Source: Parus major (taxonomy: Eukaryota > Chordata > Aves > Passeriformes > Paridae). Taken from it: 64,000 nt of DNA. Of the stretch, positions 25,305 to 36,729 are shown piece by piece. The translations under genes and the position numbers were made by a program. Below the pieces are notes generated by a model. It saw only the letters and a program-made list of their open reading frames with translations, made no database searches and was not told the origin of the DNA. Every line of letters begins with the position of its first letter. The stretch's first letter is position 1. The DNA lies in contig NC_031769.1 of assembly GCF_001522545.3 (NCBI RefSeq), forward strand, positions 12,445,090 to 12,509,089, written 5' to 3'.

Positions 25305-25970
25305 NNNNNNNNNNNNNNNNNNNNNNNNNNNNNNNNNNNNNNNNNNNNNNNNNNNNNNNNNNNNNNNNNNNNNNNNNNNNNNNNNNNNNNNNNNNNNNNN
25401 NNNNNNNNNNNNNNNNNNNNNNNNNNNNNNNNNNNNNNNNNNNNNNNNNNNNNNNNNNNNNNNNNNNNNNNNNNNNNNNNNNNNNNNNNNNNNNNNNNNN
25501 NNNNNNNNNNNNNNNNNNNNNNNNNNNNNNNNNNNNNNNNNNNNNNNNNNNNNNNNNNNNNNNNNNNNNNNNNNNNNNNNNNNNNNNNNNNNNNNNNNNN
25601 NNNNNNNNNNNNNNNNNNNNNNNNNNNNNNNNNNNNNNNNNNNNNNNNNNNNNNNNNNNNNNNNNNNNNNNNNNNNNNNNNNNNNNNNNNNNNNNNNNNN
25701 NNNNNNNNNNNNNNNNNNNNNNNNNNNNNNNNNNNNNNNNNNNNNNNNNNNNNNNNNNNNNNNNNNNNNNNNNNNNNNNNNNNNNNNNNNNNNNNNNNNN
25801 NNNNNNNNNNNNNNNNNNNNNNNNNNNNNNNNNNNNNNNNNNNNNNNNNNNNNNNNNNNNNNNNNNNNNNNNNNNNNNNNNNNNNNNNNNNNNNNNNNNN
25901 NNNNNNNNNNNNNNNNNNNNNNNNNNNNNNNNNNNNNNNNNNNNNNNNNNNNNNNNNNNNNNNNNNNNNN
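25305..25970. other. assembly gap, 666 N
   Basis: An unbroken run of 666 undetermined bases. Open frames that appear to cross it are artefacts of N-containing codons. The length is not one of the usual round default values, so it may be an estimated size. Confidence 1.
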
Positions 25971-26048
25971 TCTCCCTAGCAGACACCTGTCTTCTAGAAC
26001 CGAGACAGGGTGTTTCTGGAAAAGCGTTCTGCTTTTCCTCTAGGGAGA
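25971..26048. other. three-way-junction inverted repeat at gap edge
   Basis: Seen directly: an outer stem TCTCCCTAG (25971-25979) pairs with CTAGGGAGA (26040-26048), 9 of 9. Inside it, AGACACCTGTCT (25981-25992) pairs with 26003-26017 (AGACAGG, a one-base bulge, TGT, a two-base bulge, CT). Next to that, GGAAAAGC (26018-26025) pairs with GCTTTTCC (26031-26038), 8 of 8, around a GTTCT loop. Together these give three stems covering most of 78 bases, with only one unpaired base at two of the three junction corners. The left arm starts at the first base after the gap, so the structure may extend into it. Confidence 0.85.
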
Positions 26049-26250
26049 GAACAGTCACACTGGCTGGGATGTACCTCTCTGAATTTTTGGAGAGACACTG
26101 CATGGGCTGTCTGGAAAATAACTGCATGCTGGGAGCTGGGAAACTGAACTGGGCTATTTGAATTCCCTTTTGTTCAAAGAAATAGGGCTTCGAAGTTATA
26201 AGCAGAGGTGATTCAAAAGAAGACAACTTCACCCTCAATCTTTCCACAGA
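26049..26250. other. right flank of gap, repeat-like block
   Basis: This continues the distinct composition seen left of the gap, with further short complementary words (CTCTC and GGAGAG near 26073-26094). I recognise no transposon family and no exon. The boundary with ordinary AT-rich DNA near 26250 is approximate. Confidence 0.4.
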
Positions 26251-26862
26251 GGAATAACCCTAACTTCCAAAGTCTGAACCAGACAATATCAAGAGCAATC
26301 CAGGAACAGAGTGAGGCAGTGATAGCAACCAACAGCTATTAACTGTACACAAGATCTGCCAGTCTACAGGTCAGTTTTAACAGGACACTTGTTAAATACT
26401 TGGTATTGACCAAAATAAATTGCAAACAGAATAGCTGCCAAGTATATAGATACTTAAGCATAACTCTCTCTCTTCTTTCACTCAGATACAAAATTATTTC
26501 CAGATTGTGAAGTAAACAGAAATAAATGCAAATTGTGTGCCTACAAATAGACCAGAGAGGAAGTGTTGCTAAAGCAGTCAACAGGATTATTGAAAGTCAT
26601 TCCTCATTAAAAACAAAGTAAAGAGTTCTATCTCCAGAGATAGCTGAAGAGAAGATTGCAAGATACTAAAAGACAAAAAAATCTAGCCTGTTAGCAAGTC
26701 AGTTAATCTGCAAAGGATGACTGTGTCTCTAACAAATATAGCAACAAGAACTAACAAGACAAAGCTCTATAATCAGCCTGAGCAAAAAAAATTCACGTGA
26801 GGTATTACTTAATGTTAAGTGCCTAAAACAAAACAAAATTAGAAGCTTAAGCTATCAAACTA
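26251..26862. other. noncoding stretch, nothing recognised
   Basis: AT-rich DNA with no feature that I can support. Confidence 0.65.
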
Positions 26863-26936
26863 TTTATTTTGATAAATATTATATATTTATTATAATATAT
26901 ATAATAACTATTTATTATAATAAATATAAAATTATT
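26863..26936. repeat. AT-only self-complementary repeat
   Basis: TTTATTATAATA and TATAATAAATA words alternate in inverted orientation, so the tract can fold on itself. It is almost pure A/T. Confidence 0.85.
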
Positions 26937-27799
26937 TCTGATATACTTTTTTTCTGATAGAGTATTTCAGAACAAATTAAAGGGTTCTAAAATTTCATAT
27001 GGAAAATTAAGAGAAGACAGTTGCCTACTTTTATTCAGTATATCCCAGAAGTTACACACTATTCACCAAACCCTCATGGACTGCACTACGATGATCCTTG
27101 GAGTTAGCTTCACCTCCCTCATCCAAACAGCATCCTGTTTGCATGACTAAATTTCTCCATGTCTTACCAGCTGCAGCTGATTCATTTCATACAAATAACT
27201 CATGGATCAGAAAAATAGTATACACATAACAGCTTGGAAATTTGCCTGACCAAGAGACTGCTTGACTTTGTTTGCTGGTACAGTTGGCATTTCTGTTTCT
27301 GTAAAAGGTTATAGCTTCCACAAGGGACTGAAATATATCCTCAGCAGTCAGTTTTAGTGAGGGTAAACAGAAGGAAAATTTTGAGTGTAGTTCACCCAAA
27401 CGGTATGTGAACAACCTCATTACTGGTCTTCCTACTACTCCAGTTGGAGAAATTTGCTTCAGCTCACCCCAAGCTGTCTTTTCTTTTTTAAATACAGTAG
27501 TTTGTGATAGAATTTCATTTACAGTTTGGGTTTGCTATTTTAAAGTTGTATAAAAACTAAAATAATATATTTTGTGTTAATGTGTAAATTGTTTCTCCAA
27601 CTGTCAATGAACCAAAAAACCAACAGATACTTTATAAAGAATTGACTTCTTATGTATCAAGTCCTTTTCTTTACTTTAATTGTTATTCCTGTTCTACTGC
27701 AAGATTTTAGTGAAAACACTATTAAAATGAGTACATCTGTACAACTGTAGCTCCTCATGATCTCTTCAGCCTGTGCTGAAAGTTAAGGCTGAAATTGGG
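26937..27799. other. noncoding stretch, nothing recognised
   Basis: No gene or repeat is recognised. The only frame of note is a 77-codon minus-strand frame (27187-27420) with no recognisable similarity. Confidence 0.65.
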
Positions 27800-28260
27800 A
27801 GGCTTTTAATGGGCACTTATTAATGGGAATTTCTGGTGTTTCTATTACTTTAAAAGTTTTCTGTCTGTCTAATTGTAGCTAATTATTACCATTTGAGTGG
27901 TACAATAGAGAAGCCATGATTTTCTTCCTCACTCAACCATCACAGAGCATGGGGGGAAGACCAAAGTCTAGAAGGATATCTGCAATTGTGACCCATTTTC
28001 ATGATCTGTTTCTATTCTAAGTTATTCTAAGAGTTTTATAATATAGGAATGAATATTGAAAGTGAATTTATAGCTTTTAGTGGCAAATTACAACTAGATG
28101 TGACCAAGGAAGGATTAAGCCCATCATTTTGCTGAAGAGCTCAGATGGTTGGAGTAATTGGATGATAGCTGTAGGGCATCCTTTTGGTCTATAATTAGGT
28201 CATTTCTTTCTCATCCCCTTGTGGTGTGTATAATTACAAATTAATTTGAAATCCCACTGT
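27800..28260. promoter_or_regulatory. candidate enhancer rich in TAATTR motifs
   Basis: Homeodomain-type cores occur at 27870 (TAATTG), 27880 (TAATTA), 28155 (TAATTG), 28192 (TAATTA), 28231 (TAATTA) and 28240 (ATTAAT), with TTAATGG words near 27806 and 27820. By base composition I would expect roughly one or two TAATTR cores in 460 bases. The sequence is free of simple repeats and recognisable transposons. It lies 300 bases from a CpG-rich mini-island, which strengthens the case for a regulatory segment. Function is inferred from motif density only. Confidence 0.4.
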
Positions 28261-28564
28261 GAGTAAAGAAAATCAGTTTAATATAATGGAAGTGCAAAAG
28301 CAACAGGATATTATTTTTTAAAAGATTTTTAGTGTTTATGCCAAATAGTCTGGCCCAAAAATCATGTCCCTATGGACTGCAGGCCTCACATATGGTTTCT
28401 TTCCTGTCTTTTATGTAGACACAGATAAACTTTCTCTCCAAAATAAATGACATTTCATGACCACACCAGTCGTAAGAGTTTTGATGTCAGCAATACCACC
28501 GGAGGACTCCTGGGCAGCTCCAAATGAGGTGATCTAGTCAACCATTTTACTCTTGCCGTTTGAA

Positions 28565-28935
28565 AGGCATTTTTCTGCGTTTCCCCTAAAGTGTTAAGTG
28601 TTGCCCAGCCCTAGCTAGGAGCAAACCTGCTCCTGTGTGCTGCAGGAGCTCACCCATTTCTTCTCCTGGCGGAGCAGTGCTGCTGGCAAGTTCCGCTTCC
28701 CTTCCTTGATCAGCCGCCGTGGTCGGATGCGTTGGACCTCCTGCCTGAATGCCGGCACAGGTAAAAACACGCTCTGCTGACAAATGGATAACCCCAACCT
28801 GAGACGGTGTTTTGACTTGCTGAACTTCCTGTTTCACTCAAAGTGTTTTCATCTCTCCCCAGAAATCTTGAAAGGGGTCTGTGACAGGGTCCCAGGTGTG
28901 ATCTGAGCTCCGGGAATGTTGACAGCGAGCCGGGG
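28565..28935. promoter_or_regulatory. isolated CpG-rich mini-island
   Basis: Twelve CpGs fall between 28670 and 28931, eight of them in the first 102 bases (including GCCGCCGTGGTCGGATGCG), against a background where CpG is rare. Within it, 28646-28760 is bounded by an acceptor-like TGCTGCAG and a donor GTAAAA, and is open in one forward frame throughout; a pyrimidine-rich TCTCTCCCCAG ends at 28861. These could be exons of an unannotated noncoding or minor transcript, but no known protein is recognised and the minus strand is also open. Alternatives are an unmethylated enhancer or a decayed GC-rich repeat. Confidence 0.4.
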
Positions 28936-29080
28936 GCTGCATTCCCTTACTTAGAGGGAAGAGGAGAAAAAAAGACCAGTGAAGAGAAGAAGGATATTAA
29001 GATTTGATCACATTTGTATGTGCCTTGTAAAAACTGTAGAACATCCCGTGCCGTTAGCATGATAAGATTAGATTTCTGGC
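28936..29080. other. short noncoding spacer
   Basis: Nothing recognised. CpG content falls back to background after 29060. Confidence 0.6.
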
Positions 29081-29144
29081 AGAAAATTTGAAAAAAAATA
29101 AAGAAACAAAAGAAAAGAAGAAAAAAAAAGAAAAGGAAAAGGGA
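29081..29144. repeat. purine-rich A/G low-complexity tract
   Basis: Almost all A, with G at irregular intervals (AAAGAAAAGAAG-type words). It is a simple-sequence tract with no identified retroelement upstream. Confidence 0.85.
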
Positions 29145-31001
29145 ACTGCTTAGATATAAGATCCAAAGTTCATTGGGAGTGTTCTTTATTGCATAGCTCC
29201 AAAGTTAAGATGTGCTGGGGCATGTGGAAAAATAAGGAGGTGTTAAAAAGCTACCGAGCTTCTCAGTTTTCAAAACCAGTTCAAAGTCCCAGTCTTGGAT
29301 TATTCACACTGTGACCTTGAGGCCTATTTGGGATGCCATAAAAACTGTATTCAGGAAGGAAGGAAGAGATTATCAAAAAGGAAAGAACTCCTTTTCATTC
29401 TAATAATGTCTTTAGAGCAACAATCTTTTTCTTTTACATAAAACCTTTCATTTGTGTATATCAATATATTTGTTAGATTTCAAAAAAAATTAAAATCTCT
29501 GCAGCACAAGGAAAACCTGGGACAACCAATTAGGAAGAAGAGCTAGAGAAACAGATTTAAATGTATTTATCACTCATAAGAGAGATATGTTACAATAAGG
29601 CAACTTCGTCTTCTCATCCCAGAAGTAAAATAGACATGCTAATAGGCTGTATCCATCACAGTGTTTCTCTAGTGTAATATCACTCTGCAATTTTTGAAAC
29701 AAGAAGTATTTTTAAATTTCCACATGAAACAGAACCAGCTAAACATTTATGTTTATATTTTCATTAGGTTTTTTTTTAATGCCAAGAAAAAAAAATTTCA
29801 ACTAAATCTAATTTTCTACTTGGAAAATTTTCTACCTCCTCAGTGTAGCTTCTAGGGCAGAAAATATATATGAAGGTTATATAAAAAACAAATAAATATA
29901 TAGATGAAAGAATTAGTTGCTCTATTTTTATTTTTTCTTGCTGCTGTATTTAAAACACTATATTAAAACCAGGTTTTTTTGTCTGTAATACAAATAATAT
30001 ATTTGGGTGGTTAGTCTTCTATAGGCAAAAATCTACCATAGAGATCAATTATTTACAGGTATTCACTTACCCTGCTATGATTTTTTAAAGTAAATTATTC
30101 TGAATAGCTGGTGGTTACCAGTGAGCATTCTTATACAGAAAAAAAATTAAAAAAAAAATACAGGAGCCAAACCAGAATAATTATTGGGTTGTTTAAATTT
30201 AATTTCTTAAGATTTTTTTTAATCTCTCTAAACCACAATTTAAAAATGGGTGGTCTCAAATTAGCTACTGTATAACAGAGCTTCAATTACATGAGTGGTG
30301 AATTAACTCTTTCCCTCTAAGCATTTACAACTCTTGGTCTGCTGTGTAAATAATTTAACACATTTTATTTATAACAGATCAGTGGGAAATAGAGACCCAT
30401 AATACAATATTGTCCATCTTTTCTTATTGTTCTCTAGACTTCAATGCTAGTAACAACAAATATACCATTGACATATACATTTAAAAGACAGAAAAACAGT
30501 TATCTTTACTGTAAAGTTTCCCTATAATCATTCCCCTGCTCAGGAGTGTACTAATGCACTTGGAGCAAATAAATCCTGCTCACAGTTTGCCCACACTCCA
30601 CCCCTCAGGATGCTACCAGAGCAGCACAACACTCACCTCAAACCTCAAAACCACTGGAATAAAACCTTGGTTTGATGTGTTCCTGACCCTCAGGCAATAC
30701 TTACAACAGTTCATGAATGCAACTTGAGGTTTTGTATGCATCTGGGAAGTCTGTGGTCTCCCAACCCTTAAAGTTTCCCAGGTGGTATTCTTCCCACTTC
30801 CTTCCACCTTTGCTTGGTTCAGATTCCTGGGGGAAAAGGATTAAGATGGTAATTTAGAAATATAGCTCCTAAAAATGTTCTGATGTAGAAAGGAGAGAAA
30901 GGACACTTTGAAAAAAAATAAATAAATAATTTCTGGATGGAGAATAGCAATTCCACTCACAGCAAATATGAAACTTGTCAAATTCCTTTGTGTTCCATAT
31001 T
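29145..31001. other. noncoding stretch, no gene seen
   Basis: AT-rich sequence with several short A or T runs (29480, 29769, 30139-30158). The interval 30540-30830 is less AT-rich and holds a 64-codon minus-strand frame (30613-30807) with no recognisable similarity. Confidence 0.6.
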
Positions 31002-31080
31002 AATCATGGAATGGTTTGGAAGGAACCTTAAGGACTATCTAGTTCCAAACTTCCTGCCATAGGCAGAGACAGATTAGACT
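31002..31080 (-). mobile_element. CR1 LINE 3' tip, minus strand
   Basis: AATCATGGAATGGTTTGGAAGG followed by ACCTTAAGGACTATCTAG and CTGCCATAGGCAGAGACAG matches, in order, the complement of the avian CR1 3' terminus. Only about 80 bp remain. The element is strongly truncated and diverged. Confidence 0.85.
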
Positions 31081-33580
31081 TAAAAAGTATTATGAATGTT
31101 TTGCTAAAATACAGGATTGTGCTAGATATCAGTTTTCTTTTAGACACCTGATATAAGAGAAAGAGGAAGGTCTAAAAATGTGGGAAACCAAGTCAGAAAA
31201 CCCCAATCTGCTTGATATGAATGGTTACCTTCAGTGAGTATCTGTCTGAACCAGGACTTTTTCAGTTCATATCATTTCCCTAACCACCCACCCTGAATCC
31301 TGGGCAGTGGTCCTTCCTTCAGTGGAATTTCCTTGTCAGAACCATTTTACTTTTGATATATGTTGTGTCTCAAGACACTCTGTACTGTTCTGCAGCAAAT
31401 TTTCTACAGTGTTGCTAGGTTGAACCAATTCAGGAAGCAACTCAAAGAATTAAACCAGATTTTAAGAGAGTGAAAATTATTTTCCAGCTTAAAAGTCACA
31501 ATAGTCACCTCCGTCATGAAAAGCTGATGCCACAGTAAAAGTTTGATTCCTTCATGAGGAGCAGAACAGAATTTCCTGGTCTTGTAAATCTTACAAAAGA
31601 TGCTAAAAGTCATAACACTTTCCTAGGAGGTGTTAGTTTAAACAGTCTTTGGCATGGCTGGCTGAATCTTCCATCCCAGTACTAATCCAACCTTGCAAAT
31701 AAAGGAGGATCTTTTCCTTCAGTTTGAGTTCTGATGGAGTTTCCCCTCTGCTTTTCCTTCCAGTGGTTTTTTTTTTCCTTCTTTAAATATTTCTCATTGG
31801 GCTATGTGGTCAGTTCCTCTTAGAGTATTTTACATCCACCTTTATCTTTCACTTCAGGAACACTATTCTTTTTCATTAACATGCCATTCATTTTTTCCAT
31901 GGGCCCCTAAACTTCTTCCATGGATCCCATGGGCTGATTATTCTACATCAGCAACACAAAGGAAGAGACTCATCCTTTATGTCATATTCTTGCAGGTGGA
32001 AATACCTTAAAATGTATGAGATACGTTACTGCACCTCACAGGAAGAGGGGTCTGCCTGCACCTGATCTATTCCCAAGGATACTGAGGGTGGATAACAAAG
32101 GCTTATAAGTGTCTGTGAATGCAGAGTAGTCTCAGGACCAATATATATTTGCTAAGGCTAATTTCAGATTAAATAAATCTAATTTCAGATAAATCTACTA
32201 TTCTTGACGCTGTAGCACAAGATTACAGTCCAACGTTCAGTCTGATGTAAAATTTTAGGCATACTGTGCTATGATGTAGTAGCCTATAAGTATTTTTAAA
32301 ATTCTGGTTCAAAATTGAAACCCAGATCATCTCTGCCACTTCCTCCAAACTTAGATCTATCAAAGTAGCCCTTCATAAGCACAGATTTGGTATGCTGGTG
32401 TTTGCCACCAGCATGGAACATTTCCCTTCATTCTATGTAAAATACTCTATATAGACACGGGAGCTTCAATGTTCTTTGTTTCATTTTGGAAAGGATTATT
32501 AGACTACCTAGGTATTCTTGCCTTTCAATTGTAGCAGTAGGTTTTTGACTTCAAGCAAGACTAACTTTAGTTTCCATATCTTGTGGTTGCAAATGAACAT
32601 GTCAGCTGTGATCTTGGCAGTATGCAAGGTTGGGGGTGCAGCTAAAACATAATTAAAAGTTTTCATAAGCATTTGGATTAAATTCCAAAGAGAAGATAAA
32701 GGAAAAAAGAGCCCACATGAGAAAGCAGGCTGGATTGAGTTGACCACTACTTTTTAATGAAGTTCCACTCGTAGGTGTAAACTCAGAAGTGACCATCCTG
32801 TCTGACTCCAAGTATAACAAAGGCCATAGAGTTTCACCCAGGAATTTCATCCTTCCACTTAGTAACTAGGAGCTGATTTGATCTTTTACAAAAATATGCA
32901 GTCTCTATTGAAAATCAGGAGGAGTTTATCCCTCCTCACCAGCAGACTTACAGGTAATATTGCATACTAACAGTTGTCACACTTCTAAGGTTACTCAGTC
33001 ACTGACAGGAAAATCCATTTAAGAAACAAATCTATCCTGAACAAACAGGCCTTTAATCTCTTGCATTATCTCCATTGAAGGTGATTTTATTCTAGGAAGC
33101 TCAGGAAAAAAGGCTTTTGTAATGGCACTGCCTGCATGTGAATGTGTTTAATGACTTTTTAACCCATTAGCCATCCACGGGATAGCAATGTCAGATAAAT
33201 GTGTTTCCCAGAAATAGGTGGCTAGATAAGAAAAGTCTACTAGTGGCATATTGGATTTTTAATATTAGACACTAGAAAGTCTTCATAGGAAAAAGAGACT
33301 GTAAATGTTCCAACTACAGAAAAGCTCCTTCTGAAAACTGCAGTTTTATAGGCAACACAGACTTTTATACCCACAAAAATCTCTAAGTGGGACTGTATGA
33401 CCATTCCTCTGAAGCCCCTAGGAAATGTGGGCGGCCATCAGATGATTCTGAGGAACCCAGCTCACCTTGGCTGAATCCTTTCATCAGAGATTTGATTTTA
33501 GTCCCTTTTGCTTTACTTCCAGTTCTGTGAATCTGCCCTTTTTAATTTTTTTCTAGTTTTTTTCTCCAATTCTCTAAGAA
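31081..33580. other. noncoding stretch, no gene seen
   Basis: No exon is recognised. A 12-base word CTAATTTCAGAT is duplicated at 32158-32169 and 32179-32190. The interval 31730-31930 is pyrimidine-rich on the plus strand. Confidence 0.6.
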
Positions 33581-33729
33581 ACACTTCCCAACACTTCCCA
33601 ATTCAATAAATTGAAGAATATAGGTGAATAAAAGAAAAAAAAGTTTGCATTTTGTTTCAGTGTAGGAAAATAAATTAATACCTCTAAGCTTCATTTAATT
33701 TCAACTTTAAGATTTATTTAATTTCAACT
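33581..33729. repeat. two short tandem duplications
   Basis: ACACTTCCCA is repeated exactly at 33581-33590 and 33591-33600. ATTTAATTTCAACT occurs at 33693-33706 and again at 33716-33729 (period 23). Both look like small replication-slippage duplications. Confidence 0.75.
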
Positions 33730-34860
33730 CCTTATGTCTCAGCTTCTGGCCCACCACCAATCCCTCATTGCTTGCCTGTACCTCAGGGAAGGCTCATTCT
33801 CAGTTGCCCTGCAAACAGGACACTGAACAAGTGCCAGAGAGGGACAACCTCTTCCTGACAGGGCTGCAAATTACAAGAAAAAATTAAACATGCAGTTAAT
33901 AGGGAAGAAAAACTGTGTATGAAAACACAGAAGAACAGGAGCAAGGAGAGGATCTTCTAAGTCCAGCCACATCTAATACCCCTGAGACTTTCATGCTTAT
34001 CATAGCACAATTGGGTCGTTCTATAAGGGTTTATTTCAGCTAAACCAGACAACATTTGGCTCTAAATGGCATAGTTCATTCTGCAATAGCAGGGATCCTT
34101 TTGGAAAATGTAAGGCCAAATGCTCTAACATCAGTTGTGTGTAAATTGAACAGTAGGGGAAATTGTGCTATCCATAAAGAGGAACCATACACTGAACTAC
34201 AGAGAATTATAAGCAGGAAAATAACAATATCAAAAGGATATTATAAATAAAAATAACTCAGGGAAGAGTCTTCCCCATCTATTAATTCCTAATGAAAATA
34301 ACCAAACCTACTAAGGATGGATCACGAATCTTCCCCACTCCATGCCAAACCAATATCCATAAATAGAAAGGAAATTGAAAATAGTACTCTCTTCATGGGA
34401 GGTGATCCATTCTATAGGCCCATATCAAAGGTTTGAGATTTTAATGGGTAATCAGCCATCTGGAGACATTCCCTTGAGGTGTCTGCATATTTTGATTACA
34501 GAAGAATTCAACACTACAGCTCTGCTGCTCAGGATGAGCTTTCTGTGTCTAGTACCTTATATTATTAGACATATATTTTGTATTAATTTATACCTTGGGG
34601 AATTATGGCACATTAGTTTGCAACTTGCAGAAATCACCTGTCTCTTTAAATTGACATCAGGTGAAGCTTCTACCACCACAGAGTAAAAGCTTCCTCACAT
34701 ACACATATGAAAAAAGGCCTCTCCCAGGGACCAAATGGTGATGAAAATGGCCACTTAGAAGCTTTCCACACCTGAAATATTGCCAGCTTTTGACATTCAG
34801 GTCTCATGATTAAAACTTTAAAAGAGATCATCAAAATAGACTTTCTGTTTGTCTTTACAT
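33730..34860. other. noncoding stretch, nothing recognised
   Basis: No feature that I can support. The 103-codon plus-strand frame at 34375-34686 is unrecognised. Confidence 0.6.
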
Positions 34861-34971
34861 TTTCCTTCTCCTTGTTTCCCTTTCTCTCTTACTTTCTCTC
34901 TTTCTTTCCTTCTTTCTCTCCTGCCGTCTTTCCTTCTTTCCTGTGTTCTTGCCTTCTTTCCAATTTTTTTT
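34861..34971. repeat. pyrimidine-rich CTTT/CTTC low-complexity tract
   Basis: About 110 bases, mostly C and T on the plus strand, made of degenerate TTTC, CTTT and CTTCC words with a few purine interruptions. The long frames across it on both strands are simple-sequence artefacts (Ser/Phe-rich one way, Arg/Glu/Lys-rich the other). Confidence 0.9.
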
Positions 34972-35503
34972 CTGTCACTGTAAGGCCTTGGAAACATCAA
35001 ACCTTTTAAAAGCAAACACAGTGATTTTCACTCAACCACATTACTCTAGTATATGATGTCCTAAGAAAACCATCAAATATTCCAAGGCTCACTAATAAAA
35101 ACACTGCAGCTGGCAACATGGCTGAATGAATCATTCTCCCTAGGATTTTTCTATAGACCAAATATGCTGGCATAAGCAACTATTCTCTTCAAATAGAGGT
35201 GATGGAGCCAGAAGGAATGATTACAGCACAAAAGCTGTGACCTGTCCTGACTAAGCTCCTTTTTATATCTGGCTTTGTTGATAACTCCTTGTTTACTCTT
35301 CTGTGAGCATAGTCAGAATATGTATGATCTTTTGCAAACAGTCTTCATCTGTCTTACAAATCCTCACAGACAGACAGATAGTCAAACACAAACCAGCTGC
35401 AAAACAAACAGGCATTGCAATATTATGCTCAGGACTGTAAGTCTGGCTGAGAAGAGCATAAGAATCTAGGCTTAGTGCCTGTTTTACATGTCTATTTGTT
35501 CAT
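34972..35503. other. noncoding stretch, nothing recognised
   Basis: No exon or repeat family is recognised. A short ACAG run lies near 35366-35380. Confidence 0.6.
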
Positions 35504-35545
35504 CTTACTCACTAAACTCACTTACTACTCACTACTTACTCACAC
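35504..35545. repeat. degenerate ACTCACTT short tandem repeat
   Basis: Imperfect repetition of CTTACTCACTA and ACTCACTTACT words over about 42 bases. Confidence 0.7.
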
Positions 35546-35640
35546 CCTCATGTGTCCACCGATGAATGATCACAGATGAGTAGCTGAGTTATCTCTCACC
35601 ACCCACCCCCTTTCAAAATCTCAGAGATGATTTGTTTACC

Positions 35641-35671
35641 TTTTCTTTTCTTTTTTTTTTCTTTTTTTTTT
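35641..35671. repeat. T-rich tract
   Basis: Runs of T interrupted by single C residues. It may be the complement of an old retroposon tail, but no element body is recognised. Confidence 0.8.
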
Positions 35672-36729
35672 GTACTTGTTCCTCCTGGCCTGTGAGCCTG
35701 CCCTTGTGGAAGGTCTGTTTGCCATTCACTTAACAGAGTTAAATTATCTATTTTAACACAAATCAGTCATAGCTCAAGCATTCTGGCCCTAAGGAATATG
35801 TGCATACTGCAGGAAAACTTCACATACTGCTTGAGATCTCATTCACTCTGGGATTGAAATAAGAGGTTGTAACAGGGCTCATATGAAATCCTAAATGCTA
35901 TCCCAACTCTGAAGTTGTCACAAGTCCTAGAGATTTCTTGTACTCAGATCAGGTGGCATGCAGACATTTACCATAAAAATTCCCCAAGTGTCTCAAATTC
36001 TGTCTCATAGAACCTCCTAAGGTGTCTCAGCCAAAGCAACCAGCATCAAAATCTCCCCAAAGCTCTAAATCCACAAATGAGGACCTCCCTTTCACAGGAA
36101 CTAAAAGATACAAAAGCATATTTTAAAAACAATTCCGTGAACATCCCTTTTTTTTAAAGATGAGCAGAGTAGGAGCTTATACCCACCTCTCCTATTTATT
36201 ATTTTGAGGGTAAGAGCTTATGGAAAAACTGAGAATACTGAGCTCTATATAATGTCTTTTCTACATGATCTCCTAACTTTTAAAATATCCAGGTAGAGAA
36301 GAGCACACTTAAAGCCCTCCCACCAAAGGTTTTCCTTTTTCTACAAAAGTATTAAGGAACTTCTAGTGAAGGAGAAAAATATAGTACAAGATGACTCTAA
36401 GCTTGTTGTTAGAGCACTCAGCTTGCAAAAAGGCACAAAAAGTCATGGTTGTTGAGTTCTTAAGGCCTCTTCTTGATTAAACTTTATTAAATGGGATAAA
36501 ATAGAGAAGCAGGCTGTGATGAAGGGACTGGACAGACCCAATCCTTCTCCAAAGTGAACTCTCCAGCTGCCTGGAGAATGAGTGCTTTCCCTTCCTTTCC
36601 AGCTGCCCTTCCCAGCAGGCAACAGAGACCATTTACCACTATCTGACCTGCCATCCTGGGAAAATGGTCTGCATTTACTGTCTTTACTGAGCCACCATTT
36701 ACTGAGCTGAGATATGCAGACACTGAGCC
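35672..36729. other. noncoding stretch, nothing recognised
   Basis: No exon, repeat family or structured element is seen. Confidence 0.65.

Noticed and set aside
25151..26247. Apparent open frames of 336, 321 and 228 codons
   Set aside because: They span the run of 666 Ns, which is read as unknown residues with no stops. The real flanking segments are short and unrecognised.
34806..35015. Ser/Phe-rich and Arg/Glu/Lys-rich frames on opposite strands
   Set aside because: They translate a degenerate pyrimidine/purine tract; the low-complexity products are artefacts.
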